A stretch of 64,000 bases of DNA from Rosa chinensis (GCF_002994745.2 NC_037089.1:86018347-86082346), one strand, 5' to 3'. Numbered from the stretch's first letter, positions 11,028 through 24,700 are shown. The notes: generated by a model not told the origin, from the sequence alone. Translations and numbers: made by a program.

Positions 11028-14000
11028 ATGGCCGGCGCCGAGACCGACACCGACACCTCCAAGGCCAAACCACGACCCATCGTACGCCTCGGGATCTTCC
11101 TCATCTCTCATAGCTTCTTCTTCAGGTTACTCTCACTCCCTCTCTCTTCAGATTTTAAACTTTCAATCCCTAAACGCCGTCGTTTTGCTCGTTGTTTTTC
11201 AGTGTCGTCTTCTCCGCCGCCGGCGTTTTGGCTCTTCTGCTGCTTCCGGTTCTCGCCAAGAACACTTACATCTCCGAGAATTCGCTTATGCCAGGTTCTC
11301 GATTTCGCTCCATTACTGTTCTTTCTGTTTGTGTTGTTTAGTGCTAATATGAAGTTTTGATTGCTGAACTTTCAGGCTCTGTGGCTCCCATGCTTTCCGA
11401 TCAGGAGGTTGCGGAGGCCAATAGATTGATAGACGATTTGACTGCTTTGAATTCCAAGCCTCTTGGTTCAGTAATGTATGTTTTCCACTGTAATTGTGAT
11501 GTCGTTTCGTAGAGATTAGAGATTGAATGCTGATTTTGCTTTTGAAGTGCTTTATAGTAAACCTTTAGCAGTTGTGTTGTGATACATAGGCTGATGTAAG
11601 TAGATGGTAAATGCTTTGATTACTCTTGGATTACGGACTTTGAAGAGGGCACTCATTTTGATTTGTTTATTAGTTACTTCTTGTGTTCCGCTGTAATTTC
11701 AGCTACTCACTTAGGCTTGTGATTAGAGATTGAATGCTCATTTTGCATTGAAGTGCTTTATATTAAGCCTTTAGCGGTGGGGAATTTGTGTTATGATATT
11801 TAGGCTGAGCCTTCTTGGATTATGGACTTTGAGGAGGGCACTCATTTTGATTTGTTTATTAGTTAAGTTTGAATCCAAGCTGAGGAGATTTTGAACCAAA
11901 GATCCCTGCTTTCTGGTTGTGTCACAATTGTCATTAACTTCATTTTTGTTATGTTGTAGAGGAAGTCGAAGACTGGTAGCACAGTATATGTCAAATTCGG
12001 GCGCTGAAGTTAGTTTTCACAAGTTCCACCCTCAGATAAATCAGTTTCACCCGCTGCACTTCTTTTCTAGCCCTGATTCGAGAAGAATCGAACAGAATGT
12101 CAGTTGTGCATTGCACGGTGTTAACACTGTTGGAATTATAAGAGCACCACGTGGTGATGGGAAGGAAGCTATTGTTTTGGTGACTCCTTTCAATTCAGCG
12201 AAAGTTAACAAGAATGAGGCCTTATCTTTGGGAATTGCATACTCAGTATTTTCCTTGCTTACCAGAGTTCCCTGGCTGGCCAAGGATGTGATATGGCTCG
12301 TTGCAGATTCCCAATTTGGTGAGTATGCCGCAGTTTCTGCTTGGCTAAGAGATTATCACACTCCTTTATTCAGCGGACTGGGCACAATAGATGCAGAAAT
12401 GTGTCCTGAAAGCAATAATCTGCATGGAATGGAAGAGAACCATTTTACAGAAAGGATGACTTATGATGGATTTAAACGGGCTGGGACCATGGCTGCAGCC
12501 CTTGTTGTGAAGGTTGGTGATCGGGCTCATCAATATGAGGACAGTCTGAGTATCTATGCTGAGGCATCCAATGGGCAGATGCCAAATCTTGACCTCATCA
12601 ATACTGTGAATTATTTAGCAGTACATAGGCAAGGTTTGCGGGTAAAGGTGGAGAAATTGAGGTCTTTCCTTGATATGGGATGGCTTGAGACTTTGGGTGA
12701 AATGTTTGAATTACTAGGCCATTATGCTAGAAGCATAAATCCCCAATTGAAATTTGGTATCCCAGCTGCAGAGTATATTGAGGGTAGTGCCACACTTGCA
12801 AGTTCATTGTACTACCAGGTGGGTCTAATTTGCTTTTTGTTATTTCAAATAGTGGCCTGTCTGTGTTTATAGTCTCAAATTTTATCAATAAGGATATAAA
12901 ATTACTGTTTAATTACTCATCTCTGTCTGCAAGGGTACGTTTACTTATATCATGTAGTCTTCATGATGTAGGCTTTGGGTGTACCCACTGGTCCCCATGG
13001 TGCTTTTCGTGATTACCAAGTTGATGCAATTACTGTGGAAATTTTGCCTAAAGTTTATACTTTGGGTAACAGAAGACAAAATGACTTCCTTCTGCGAAGT
13101 GGCCGGTTAGTGCTTAGTCATACCTTTTATAATTTTCCTCTTCAATCATCTCTAAAACTCTTGACATGTATTGAAGGCATCATAACAATTTCTTGTCATT
13201 GGTAATTTTAGAGGTCAAAACTGTCTGATCTTCTATGGGATTGCTAGTCCTTTACTCTTTGATTTTTTTTTTCTTTGCACAATTTCATGGAGTATAGGTT
13301 AGTGGCTACAATTGATCTCATATTCTAAATGACTGCATAGAATATTTTTCTCATCGGGATTTCATCTTCCTGTTATTCCTTATGAAGTACATCTTGCCTG
13401 TTAGAAACTTAGAATGCAAATTAAAGAGGGTATTTATGCTTTGTGTCCATTGTATGGAAATCAGAGGGTGGGAGGCCATGCATCTATTCCCTTGACTGGT
13501 GCTTGAGGAATTTGTTTACTCAAACTAGAAAATTTTCTCAATGTAAAAATCTCAAGTACCTGACTGTTTTTCTTTTTTGAAGTTGACATACATTTTTCAC
13601 TTTTTCAGAAAGGGCATGTTGAAATTATATTATGTGGTAACTTGTTTCATAGTACGTTGATTATCTGCATTTTAACTTTCACTTTATTTTTGTCTTCTAA
13701 GAATTTTTTGGTTCCTGAAAGCATTAAATCAAATAAATGTCAATAGGAGTAGGAGCCTCTGCATTTCTAATCTGATTTCAATCTGCAGTTCCTTTTTTTT
13801 TTTTCTCTCTCTTTTTTTCTTTCTTTTCTCCTCTTCTCTTATAATTTTCACCAGTTATAATCATTATATGATCTATATCCATGACAATATATTTTATTTT
13901 ATGTCAATATGGATGAGGTCTTTCTTATTCTTTGTGCAGATTAATTGAAGGAGTTGTGCAATCTGTAAACAACCTTCTAGAAAAGTTTCACCAGTCATTT

Positions 14001-14885
14001 TTTCTATACCTATTAACATCTCCCAGTAAATTTGTGTCGGTGGGAGTCTACATGATTGCTTTTGTACTACTAGTTGCACCGCTCCCCATGGTGGCTGCCT
14101 CTCTCTTTGTAAATGCCAGTAACTCTGATGATAGTCTGAATACAGAGAAACCTGCTCCTTCAGCCACTGCTGCTGACTCTGCTCCTTTGGTCACTGCTTA
14201 TGAGTCTTCTCCTTTACTCAGTGCTGCTAATTCTAGTTCTTTGGCCACTACTGCTGGTTGCATCACTCTCAGCTCATGGAAATGGCTTTATGCAGCAAAG
14301 AAATCTTTTGTTGTCTACTTGTGGGGCTCTGTTGTTTCGTTACTCCCGTATTTCATCTGTCAAATACCCAATTGCACTCCAACAACCAGCTTTATAATCT
14401 GGGTTTTGCTTTCAATACTCAGCCTTGTGGTCATGTATATGATTTTGGCTTCTCCATTTTCTGATGCTAATAACTCTCGATCACAAAAAGAGTGGGCCAT
14501 CCTAAAATCAGTGACTATGTCAGCTGCATTCATTGGTTTGTGTCTCATGTCAATCATCAACTTCGCTACAGCAGAAATTGGGGGCTTACTGATTGTCCCC
14601 ATGTGTTTGATGGCTTATCCTTTGAAGCTTGATGTTAAAACTAGGAGCTTGAGAACAATTTCAAGAGCAGCTTGTAATCTCGTTCTGGGGATTGTAGGAT
14701 TTCCACCAGTTACTTTTATAGTTCTGAAAGGAGCATTCGAGGGTTACAGCAGCATTAGTGTCGGTGACTTCTGGTCTTGGGTGGAGTCTCTGTGGGTTTG
14801 GAATAGTGCCACTTACCTATATATTGGTGTGGTACACCTGCCATCCTGGGTTTTGTGTATTCATATATTGTTTCACCACTGTTAA
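11028..14885 (+). CDS. GPAA1: GPI transamidase component GAA1 (GPAA1)
   Basis: Six exons, all in frame: 11028-11125, 11203-11294, 11376-11475, 11960-12818, 12972-13105, 13940-14885 (742 residues). It is a subunit of the ER-membrane complex that transfers preassembled GPI anchors to protein C termini; GAA1 is structurally related to M28 peptidases and contacts the GPI lipid (family knowledge). Seen: an N-terminal membrane helix (residues ~20-45, Leu/Val/Ala-rich), a long luminal domain with PRGDGKEAIVLVTPF, WLAKDVIWLVAD, and GVPTGPHGAFRDYQVDAITVE, then several C-terminal hydrophobic helices, ending in a Cys residue. Exon 6 contains an Ala/Ser/Pro/Thr-rich loop with degenerate short repeats (14150-14260), unlikely to be conserved. 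The start MAGAE was chosen over an upstream in-frame ATG at 10848 because it sits just before the helix, as in homologues. Confidence 0.94.
11514..11866. repeat. Degenerate direct duplication within GAA1 intron 3
   Basis: Copy 1 is 11514-11676 and copy 2 is 11721-11866, offset 207 bp. Both run from GATTAGAGATTGAATGC to CTCATTTTGATTTGTTTAT. Non-coding. Confidence 0.85.
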
Positions 14886-16492
14886 CATTTTGTAAACAAC
14901 TTTACCATGAATTAGAGAATGTTTAGACCTGCAATGAATCACACGATGAAAGAGTGTTGCATTCTTTCTTTATCTCTATCGCATGTCTAATCTGAATAGC
15001 GGCTGCTAGATAAGTCTTGGATGGCATCACTGGGCGTACAAGCTTGTTTCCAGGTCAGCTCTTCAGGTAAATTTTTAAGCTTACCCCAAATTCGGAAAGA
15101 GTATAGATTGAGGCAGATGCGCAAGAAACGGACTCTAGCACACACCATCACATTTCACTAAATGTAGGTAGCACTCACATTGGAACACAATGTAAATTTG
15201 CTAGGTGAAGGCCAATAAATTGAGACTAGTCCCTGGAGGCAATGTCATTTGCACTCCAAAATCATTCTACACTCTTTTCGTGACATTGACAATAGTTTAC
15301 TATGATTTCGAGTATAGAATGAGGGAATGTAAATAACCATTTCCTTCCATGTATTATGGAGTATTGCTTGCTGACTTAGATATGATCCCATCAGAATAAT
15401 TTCTTTTTCTCTTGCATTATCGAAGATGCTAGAAATTAAGGCTCATATTATTCCACACTCATCCAAAGGGTAAGAAACTTGGGCCATAAACTAAAGAAGG
15501 TTCTGATGAAAAATTCACAGTGAATGTGATGGTTATGGTGTTTTCTTCCTTTTGTATTGGTTGGTGGAGTATCCCTTTAGATATATGTGCACTTTTAAGA
15601 TACCTATGGTTGCGGTGCTCTATAGTATAAAGCATTCAGCATTTGCACGATGGATGACACATAATTTGTGCGCTGCCATTTTATGTTTGTAAATTGTAAG
15701 ATTCAAATCACGGGTAGGCCTCCTTGCTTGTAGTTGTTGGAATCCTTGGGTAGCCAAAGAAATGTCATTCACAAAACTTGTCGATCCCAAACGGTTACCA
15801 AAGCCTTATTGTCCTCTTGTGAAAAGGATGAATATGAGTGGAGAATGTCTTTCTCCTAAAGCTGTAATCAGATACTCACATTCATTGGGAAAAAGATGGT
15901 GATGGAGATGTGTTGGACAGAATTTAATTTGCTCTCTTTGTGATATAGGGTATTATTGTGTAGAAACGTACTTAATATGGATAAATATTAATATGGATAA
16001 ATTTGTTAATCCAATTCGATGAAAACTTGAAATTTAATCCAAGTGACTAATTCCTTTCTTATACTTTTTCCCTCTACGTATATGTCTCCGTGTCATCAAT
16101 TCAATATTTAGTTAATTACATGCAAGTAAAAATACAATTTAGATTAGTTCAATTGTGGTGAATAAAAGCTTTGGTTTCATCATGAAGCTAAGAAAGGTGA
16201 GACGGCTAAGAAAAAGATACTGAGGCGGCCGTAGCGGTTGGAATCTATCTCCACGGTTAACAATTATTCATTAATTAGTAGCGGTTCCCACTCCCACGCG
16301 TGGCGCGTGAGTCACATAATCTCTTGGAGTATGACGTGTACAGCTTGAAACAGCCCTATACGCAAAGCAAGAAAACCAAAATCAAACGCAGGGCCATGGT
16401 CAATTGAAAGCCTCCTTGTTAGGTGACTCTTTTTAAAAGTCCAAACTAGGTAACAAGAAGCAGCAGAAGACGAAGAAATTCTGAGACCAGAG
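14886..16492. other. Intergenic, GAA1 to F-box gene
   Basis: Contains the GAA1 3' UTR and the F-box promoter. No ORF, RNA gene or obvious transposon seen. Confidence 0.5.
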
Positions 16493-17899
16493 ATGGACAA
16501 GTTGCTTTGTGATGAACTTGTACAAGAAATCTTCTTGAGACTGCCACCACCTTCTTCCTCCTCTGTTTCTCTCGTCTCCAAGCGCTGGCTTCACCTCCTC
16601 CGCACCTCCAGAACCTCTCTCACTCTCCGCCTCACCGGAGACGATTCCACAGTCGCTTCTCTCTCCTCCCTCCTCTCTCACTACCCTTTCCTCTCTTGCC
16701 TCTCTATTCTGTTATCTGATCCCAGAGCCAAGACCACTCTGGCTGATCAGCTCCTCCTGTTGGTCTGTACCTTCTGTGCTCAGCTACTCAGCCTCAGGTT
16801 CTTGGCTGGTCCCGTTTCTGTGTCCTCCCTCAATTCTCTCTCTACAGCATGTACCCAACTCACCTCTCTGTGTATCAGTCTCTCCAGGCCTCTCTTCCTC
16901 ACGTGGGTCATCAGTTTTCCGAAGTTGAAAGAATTGTCAATCATGGTCTGCTCTGGGGAAATTGGGGTTGAACGAGGAAGTGATTATGGTGTTTTTGCAG
17001 GTGAGGATACTGATGCAGAATTGGGTGTAGAGAGTCTGTGTTTATCTGGGATTGGAGCTGGTGATGGGGGATTGGGCTGGCTTTGGAGGAGCTGTAGAAA
17101 GCTGAAGAAATTGCAGCTCAAGAGCTGTGAGGGAGTTGGGGATGGGGGCTCTTTTTCGTCATTTATTATGTGCTTGCAGGGTGTTCAAGAAGTGGAGCTC
17201 AGGACTTGTAGGAGCATACTCGATGGGGTTCTGTTGAAAATGGCCGAAAATTGTGATTCTCTGACTTCTCTTTTGGTTTATGATGGTGGTAGCAGGGAGG
17301 GTCTGCTCAGGTTCTTTAGCCAATGCCGTTGCAATTTGCAAAAACTCGATTTTCGATTGCCTCTTGACCTTAAGAATGATCATCTATTGGCTGTTGCTAC
17401 CAACTACAGAAGCCTTTCAAGTATTAGGCTTCAGAGTTGCTGTCTTGTCAGTGGTGAAGGCCTAAAGGCACTCGGGGCTGCTGTGAGTTCTCGCCTCGAA
17501 GAATTGGCACTAATAAACTGTGATGTGGTTGAAAGGGAACCAGGGTTGCTGTCCACGTTAGGACAGAATTTGAGGAAACTGAGGAAATTGGATTTGTCGT
17601 ACAATGAATTGTTGCTTGACAAGGAATTCATGTCGATGCTAGTTTCGTGTAACTATTTGGTTGATTTGAGGGTGAGAGGGTGCAAAAGGCTTACTAATGC
17701 ATCCATTATTTCTATGTTCAAGAGCTGTAAATGTTTGGAGAGTGTTGATATTATGCACTGTGGTGGGATTCAGGCTGAAGCAGTCGAGTCTTTCGTTCTG
17801 AACTCTCCTCAGCTGAGACGGGTACAGGTGGAACAAAGCAAGATATCAGATGTTGCAAAGACATGGGCCTCGCATAAGTTCATTGAAGCTGTTGCTTGA
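16493..17899 (+). CDS. F-box/LRR (RNI-like) protein
   Basis: Intronless, 468 residues. The N terminus is an F-box (CDELVQEIFLRLPPP, then SLVSKRWLHLLRTS, residues ~5-45), which would bind SKP1 in an SCF ubiquitin ligase. The rest is a run of cysteine-type leucine-rich repeats, e.g. CRKLKKLQLKSCEGV, LRKLRKLDLSYNELL, and CKCLESVDIMHCGGI (residues ~110-450), the substrate-binding surface. The position immediately before an SMR6-like gene and an RBB1-like gene resembles Arabidopsis At5g40470-At5g40460-At5g40450 (from memory), which suggests orthology with At5g40470. The substrate is unknown. Confidence 0.92.
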   Translation: MDKLLCDELVQEIFLRLPPPSSSSVSLVSKRWLHLLRTSRTSLTLRLTGDDSTVASLSSLLSHYPFLSCLSILLSDPRAKTTLADQLLLLVCTFCAQLLSLRFLAGPVSVSSLNSLSTACTQLTSLCISLSRPLFLTWVISFPKLKELSIMVCSGEIGVERGSDYGVFAGEDTDAELGVESLCLSGIGAGDGGLGWLWRSCRKLKKLQLKSCEGVGDGGSFSSFIMCLQGVQEVELRTCRSILDGVLLKMAENCDSLTSLLVYDGGSREGLLRFFSQCRCNLQKLDFRLPLDLKNDHLLAVATNYRSLSSIRLQSCCLVSGEGLKALGAAVSSRLEELALINCDVVEREPGLLSTLGQNLRKLRKLDLSYNELLLDKEFMSMLVSCNYLVDLRVRGCKRLTNASIISMFKSCKCLESVDIMHCGGIQAEAVESFVLNSPQLRRVQVEQSKISDVAKTWASHKFIEAVA

Positions 17900-18807
17900 T
17901 TCACTGAACTGACAAATGTATATTTATGTTGATAAATGTTTTCAAATGAAACAGGTATTTATGACAAGTCTCGACACTTGTTCTGCTTTCAATTGTAAAT
18001 GATTCTCTTATAAGTTATGGGGACCATAAGTGCAGCTTATGCTCTGAAATTTGAATAATTGTATCTATTGAGTACAGAATGTTCAAATGTTTGATGTGCT
18101 AATAAATTGTTCCATCGTTTACGCTTGAAGTTTCTCTTTTCTTTGAATTGCTTTATAGTTTACCGTCATGCGACACATACACTTAATCATAGACTAATTA
18201 TATGGTGTGCTATTTCTTCCTTCTGTTTGTTTGTTTGTTTGTTTTCTTTTCTGAGCGAGCCTTACATTCACTGTGCCAAGGAATTGCTGTGTAACATGGG
18301 TTTGTAGCAAAGTTTGACTTTTGAGTAAGTTATAGTTGTACCACTAGTTTTCAGACGAGGACAATTACAGTAGTCAATAGGCACCTCTATTAGATTTTTA
18401 GATTAATACCCCAAGGAACTACATGCAAGTAATGCAGTTTGCTTAGAGAACACTTTACCTGGTTGTGTAGTTAAGATACCCAAAGCACTACCTTCTTTTT
18501 GGGAGTTGTCTTAAGAACATATCAACTGTTGTTCACTTGATTGGCCTTGGATGACTAAGATCAGTAGAGAAAAATTGCCTCGAATCAATATACTTCCGAC
18601 TGCAATTTTGACCTTGGTTCTGTGCTATTCCGTGTAAATGTTAGGACTTAGGATTGCTTAGAAAAATCTTGCTTTCAGAGTTCTTGGTGAAGCCTTGCTT
18701 TCGGTTCTCTTGAATCACATTTCAAAATGCATAATGCAGCATCTAGTTCTTAGTAGAGCCTTGCTTTAGGTTTGTTGCTTCAAACTTTCGGGGAATCTAT
18801 ACCCACT

Positions 18808-18945
18808 ACTGATGCGAAGTCATTTCTCGTGCATATTATAATATACTGTACTTGATGCGAAGTCATTTCTATTTGGTTGGATTTCTAGATGTGAGGTCAT
18901 TCCTATTTGGATGGATTTGTGGATGTGAAGTCATTCTCTTGGTTG
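18808..18945. repeat. Short degenerate tandem repeat
   Basis: Four spaced copies of a GATGYGAAGTCATT-type string near 18809, 18854, 18889 and 18922, the later ones followed by TTTGGTTGGATTT-like sequence. Non-coding. Confidence 0.7.
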
Positions 18946-20470
18946 GTTGGTTCCCTACCAAGGTTGAGTGTCGCTTTGTAATTTCCTATAATGTAATATC
19001 CACCTAATGAAATTTACTGCTACGTTAACTATGCTTTTTTTGAGAATAGAGGAAGAAGAGTTAACTATGCTTGAACTCTGAAGTTTCACCTCTCCTTGGT
19101 GGCTTGTCGATCTTCCACTTTTTCTACTCAAAAGATCTTCATCTCTGTGTTCTAGCCTACACAAAACTATATGTTAATCCGATTGTCCACAACATATTAC
19201 AGGCCTTGGTCAAGCTTGTTTAAAATTTGTTAAAGGCCCAAATATCAGATTCCTTACCTCTTGTTTGGGCTCATTTATTGTCAACTCCAGGCCCAAATAA
19301 CGAAATTTTATTTTGAAGTCTCTTTCCTCGATGTTTTATACTTTTATATTTTCATTTCTTTTTCTTCAATTTAAATTAAAAGCCGTATCAATTTATGCAT
19401 GTTTACAAAGCCGACTTAAAAGGAAAAGCTAGTCAACTTTTGAATAACTAGACTCAAGAAATATTAATATTATAACAGTTTATAATAGTATATCTTTTAT
19501 AATATTAAATGAGGTTTCAAATTCAAATTTCTTACCCATCAAACAAAAACTCATCTATAACTTCACTTACTTATTCAATACTTTTAATTTTGCTAAACAC
19601 ATTCATCATCTCATCGAGTATTTCAAAATTTAACATTGTTATTAAGTTTATATCATGAAGCTCGACTACCGCATAGTTAAAAATTTATATATTCTAGACG
19701 TAATATATAATTATAGTTACATGAAAAATATAGATCAACTAGTTTTTCTAAAGTTTAGCATAAATCATTTTAAAACTTCTAATACCCTCAAGTGTATTAC
19801 AAAATTACATACTAGAACTCACAAACATCGTCACATCATATGTACGAGGTTTGATTTAGTTTTGCATCCCATATATTTTTTTCCTCTATAATAAAATCAA
19901 TCATTCATCCTATTTTAAAATTTAAAAAATCAATAAATCATAGCATTAAGGAGGACCCACTGCCGCCTTGAATAAACGGCCAGAAACAGGAGTCAGTGGG
20001 GCCCCGTGAAACAAATCGATCGGTGCAGATTGTCCCCATTCTAATTTGGACGTATACGGCCCAAAAGAGAGAATTGGGAAACATAGAAGAAGCATATAAA
20101 CAGAGCCGTCCACGGCCCACAGATTTTCGCGGGCTTCTCAAAATTTCTGGCGCGAAAATAATAATAAAAATCCAAAAAAAAAAACCCAAAGCGGTGAGGG
20201 TGTTCCCGCCAAAAACACCGGGCAGTTCGGGCAGGGCTCAAAACCGCGTTAAGAACAAAAGTCAGCTTGTGAGGGCCAAACGTTGGCCTGTGTTCGGGAA
20301 CGAAGACCGATGAGGGTAAATTTAATAAATAATTTAATTTTGTGAATTTGAGAGAGAGAAAAAAAAAATTTAATAACGTTATTATATATTTTAGTCTTAG
20401 GATTCCTCGGGCGACCCATGTGTACGTGTCTACCACCTTTCAACACATCCATTGGATTCCTTTATTCCCT

Positions 20471-20532
20471 TAAACCCTAAACTCTATGCCTAGCTATCCC
20501 CTCCTACTCTATCCCCTAAACCCAAACCCTAA
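20471..20532. promoter_or_regulatory. Telo-box cluster
   Basis: AAACCCTAAA at 20472-20481 and AAACCCTAA at 20524-20532 with CCCCTAAACCC between. Such clusters mark promoters or 5' leaders of growth-related plant genes. Here the DNA runs within 60 bases into a transposon and no gene follows, so any function is uncertain. Confidence 0.35.
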
Positions 20533-20584
20533 TTGGTTATGTCTCTCGCCACCCGAGAGGGAGGAGTTGAGCTCCTCATTTAGG

Positions 20585-21762
20585 GGGGTGTATTGTATTT
20601 GGATTTGTGCAGACTTTTTTTAAATGACAGACTTTTTGAAAAGTCCACAGACTCTTTAAAAAGTCGATAGACTGTTATGGATTTCTTAAAACCATTGATT
20701 TTAGCAACAGACTTTTATTGATTCATGAAAATCTATATACTTTATTATGAATGACTTCTACAGATTTCTTAGGATGTACAAAATATATATATATATATAT
20801 ATATAAAACAAATGCAGCCCAAACACAAAACAAAATAATAACTTGTTGTCTCTTCAATGCTCCAGTATCTTCTAATAGAAATTGACTCAAATAAATGATT
20901 GTTAGTCTGTCTAGCGAGTTTGTTCTCATTCCTATCTCCCAACAACATAAATATACAATATAGATCACTTGATGTTTATGGTTAATTATTCTCATCAATT
21001 TTGTTTTCGCCGATTAACATATATTGTAGCAATATATATTGATCAATGTCTTGATCTATAATCAATCAATTGAAATTCAATTGTTCAACCTTTTTTTGAA
21101 CCATAATATAAATTCAAATTAATGAGAATAATTAATTAATAAGATAAAATTTAGTATGGTTCAAGGTATTAGGGTTAGACCACAATATTTGAGTTTTAGG
21201 GTTTCATAAATCATTTTTATTGTTATTAGGGTTCGAAGTATCACAATTGAAAAAAAAAAAAACAAAAATCACATTCAACAACTGCAATGAACATGTTGGG
21301 TATCAAAAAAAGTTGTTAAAATTAGAGAAAAGACAAAAAATTAAGAAAGAGAGATGATGAAGGACAAAGTTCTTTTCGTGTGTAGAGAGAATAACTTTGA
21401 TAGACCTTTTTTTTTTTTTGAATAGGAAACTTTGATAGATTTTTTGAAATCTTTGGTCTGGAGGCTGGAAAATTATTGGAGTTTGTTATGTATAGTTAAC
21501 ACTACAAAGTCCATGATTATCCATGATTTTCTAATTCCATAAGTATGAATGATATTTTGAATACCTCTGTACTTTTATTCATTTTTAAAAGTCCTAATTG
21601 AATACCCCTAGATTTTGGTAGAATTCATGAAGTCTTTAAAAATCCTAATTGAATACCTCAAGACTTTCATGGACTGTTAAAAGTCTATATTGAATACACC
21701 CAGACTTTTAAATTCCATAGATTTCTTTAAAACTTCCACTAATTCCATATACAATACACCCC
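20585..21762. mobile_element. Non-autonomous TIR DNA transposon (1.18 kb)
   Basis: Left end GGGGTGTATTGTATTTGGAT; the right end reads as its inverted complement (ATCC-like then ATACAATACACCCC at 21749-21762). Both subterminal zones are filled with GACTTTT/AAAAGTC strings in both orientations (about 20619-20745 and 21590-21735), as in many plant class II elements where transposase binds subterminal motifs. No ORF of transposase size. No clear TSD was found, so superfamily is left open. Confidence 0.75.
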
Positions 21763-24700
21763 TCTTAGTATATGCTAGGGATAGTTAAGATCTTCAACAA
21801 CTCTTATCGATGGAACAGGATTTTGCTCCGAAACTGATTCAGATTTGATGTTATGAATAATTGATGAATGTTATTATGTATTTGATATATTGAACTATTG
21901 ATGTTCCCTGTTATATATGAGATCATTTTAGTTGTTAGCCCCAACTGTATTGATGTTTCTGTTATTTAAGCCGTACATAATTGGTAATTTATAATATTAA
22001 ATATAAGATTGTTTATCTATTCTCAATGTGAAAAAAAAAAATTATTGAATGAGTGAAAAACTATAAACTAATCACATTTCATGCCTCAATTTCGTGGAAA
22101 GTGGATTTCATAACATTATAAATAAATAATAAAAAAAAACAAACAAATAAACAAACAAACTTCTTCAAGATCGTGATATCTATCAAAAATTGTCCACTAT
22201 AACACACGATTTTTAACCAAAATCGCATAGTATTATTTTCTCACCAATTTTTTTCAACATTCAAATATGATTTTTAAACACTTCTCGAGCTGACAAAACT
22301 TAAAATTACAACACAAAAGTTTTTCATGATTTTTCAAAGTTCAAGATTTCAGTTTTTAGTCGATGGGAACACGTTATACAAATAGATAATTATAATACAA
22401 GAGAATTTCAGGGGAAAAAAAAAACAATATTAACAAACTTTATCATGTTTTGACATGCCATTGCATTCTATTATTGCCCAAATGGCACCTCTCAATATAT
22501 CAAACTATGCAAGGTCTCAAATCTATTCAAATTGTCATGTTCCTTAATTTCACAATTAGTAAAACATAATCTTTATAGTGTGTTCCAATTGACGGAATAA
22601 TGAAAGAAAGTGTGCGACTACCGTGCATTTCTTTGTACTACATAATTGGCTAGCTGATCTGAATTTGACTAACAACTTGCTAATTAGTAATCCAATTTTA
22701 AAGGACCAAAATCATTTATATATAACTTTAAACAACAGGAATAGATATGTATCACTAACATATCACGTACTATGTGCTACATTATTGGGTGCTACTTAAT
22801 TAGTTAGCAGTACTCACATGGTTAATGACATGGTAACCTTCTTCTTTATGTTAGATTATCGTCCCAGATATCCTCCCAGATATCCTACTTAGCTAAGCAT
22901 TAGCTCAAATCACTTAATAACCAAAACTAATACAAGTTGAACACTTAATTATTTTTGGTCAATCTGTCTCTTATCTTTATTTGGACTATGATTAATTATA
23001 AGAAATATTGTGCCTAAGTTGGATTTGAATGATGCAAAAGATCCTTGTTAGACATGTTAATTAAAAAGGGTACTCATTCAATGAGACAAGAACAAGTAGC
23101 TATTGCCCCTTTTATATCAGGTTTCTTTTTTTCGATCTTGCTTGGTTAAAATGAAACCAGCATATATATTTAATTCCAATCTGTGAACAGGTTATATATA
23201 TCTCAGATCTGCCGTTATCGTTTGAAAGGGAATACCAAAGGGAAACGACAAGGATTGTTTTCTGTGTGTGAGATTGAGACCAGTGTCAATTGCAAGCAGT
23301 TACATCGATAATATTGAAACCGAGTAACCGACAGTATAAAAAAATACTGAGTTGGCTTAACAACTCTTGTAATTTATAAGATATGAATGCTTGGTTACTG
23401 TGTTAGTTTGATGGAGTGGGAAAATGAACGATTAATTCTGATGGTACTTTTATTTCTTTCATGTAAAATGGTTATGATCGAAGATGTGCAGAACATGTAG
23501 AATATTAAGAGCAATCTCGTAGGGAATAAATAGTCGGTTTTGCCAAGAGTTATAGCACACAACGTTGCTAGTTCGATCATTGGGAGTGAGTTAGATAACT
23601 TCATACCCTAGTTCTTGCGTAGTACCGGATTTAAGAGCGAGGTGAAAAAGTTCATACTTTAACTTGCTTTAACAATTGTTCTTGCCCTCGATTATGAAAG
23701 AAAATTTGAACACATTATCTTCTACATTTCACTAACTCCTTAAAACCTATTACCCATTTACCCCGACCTCGGTGTATTTCAAGTACCTAAACAAACATAT
23801 TATATATCTCTACATTAACAAAAAGCACATCAAGCTAAGTATATAAGCACAAACATTGGAATAGAAGCAGTTGCTTGATGCCAGTTTTTGCAAGATTAGT
23901 ATCTTGATAAAATCTAGTTAAAATAAATGAAAAGAAACAAGTAGCTAATCTAGGAAGTCAAAAACTATGCGAAAGAAAACCTCCCATTAGAAAACACAAA
24001 GCATGATCTACTTCATGACGTCATGAGGCACCAAAGCTTAACCACTACACCACTAAGGCACTGTGTTGCTTATCCAAAAAAATGACCTCAATATATCTGA
24101 CAGAATAATCAGCCCTGGAAATTTTAGGTTCTGCACTTTCTTTCAAACCCAAAACCCTAAAGGATCCTAATCCCTAGAGAGTCCTTTGTTTAACATTATG
24201 CAAAGATAGCCAAAACCCTAAACAATTTGGTGTGTTTGGCGCATGATAAACATGCCTAAACCTTATCCACAAGCACATAAAATTTCCATAGCAAAAACAC
24301 CCCATATGTCCAAGTTGTCTTTGTCACCAAGTGCCCTAAAGCATTTTAACTCGGAGCTACACCAAACAAGGCCTCCAAACCCCACATTGGATTCTTATCT
24401 CTCTATCACAGCTTGGGTGTATTTATGAGTGCTTTGTCCTTTGACAATCAAACATAGCATTACAGGGAACTTGGCTTTGCCCGTAAGAGAGAGACTGAGA
24501 GAGATTCAGGTGATTGGTGAAGTGGGTCATGTAGGGTGGGGTCGATAGGAAGATTAAAGAGATGGGCTTTGGCAGAGCATGGAGAAAAGGGCTACTTGAA
24601 TTTGATCAGCAACTAATTTATAAGACTGTCGTATATTAGTCACAGTCAATCATCAATCATGAACAAGCATCCGTGCACTACCTAATACCTCAGCCATGAA

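Larger units (their letters stand above)
17900..20584. other. Intergenic, F-box gene to TIR element
   Basis: No credible gene. Contains the F-box 3' UTR, short GATGYGAAGTCATT repeats (separate entry) and a telo-box-rich stretch before 20584 (separate entry). Confidence 0.5.

Noticed and set aside
19996..20313. 105-codon open frame before the TIR element
   Set aside because: Atypical composition, no domain, no ATG context or homologue that I recognise; overlaps another frame on the minus strand.
24000..24430. Possible small gene with ATG at 24243
   Set aside because: 61 codons, no recognisable domain, no conserved context.
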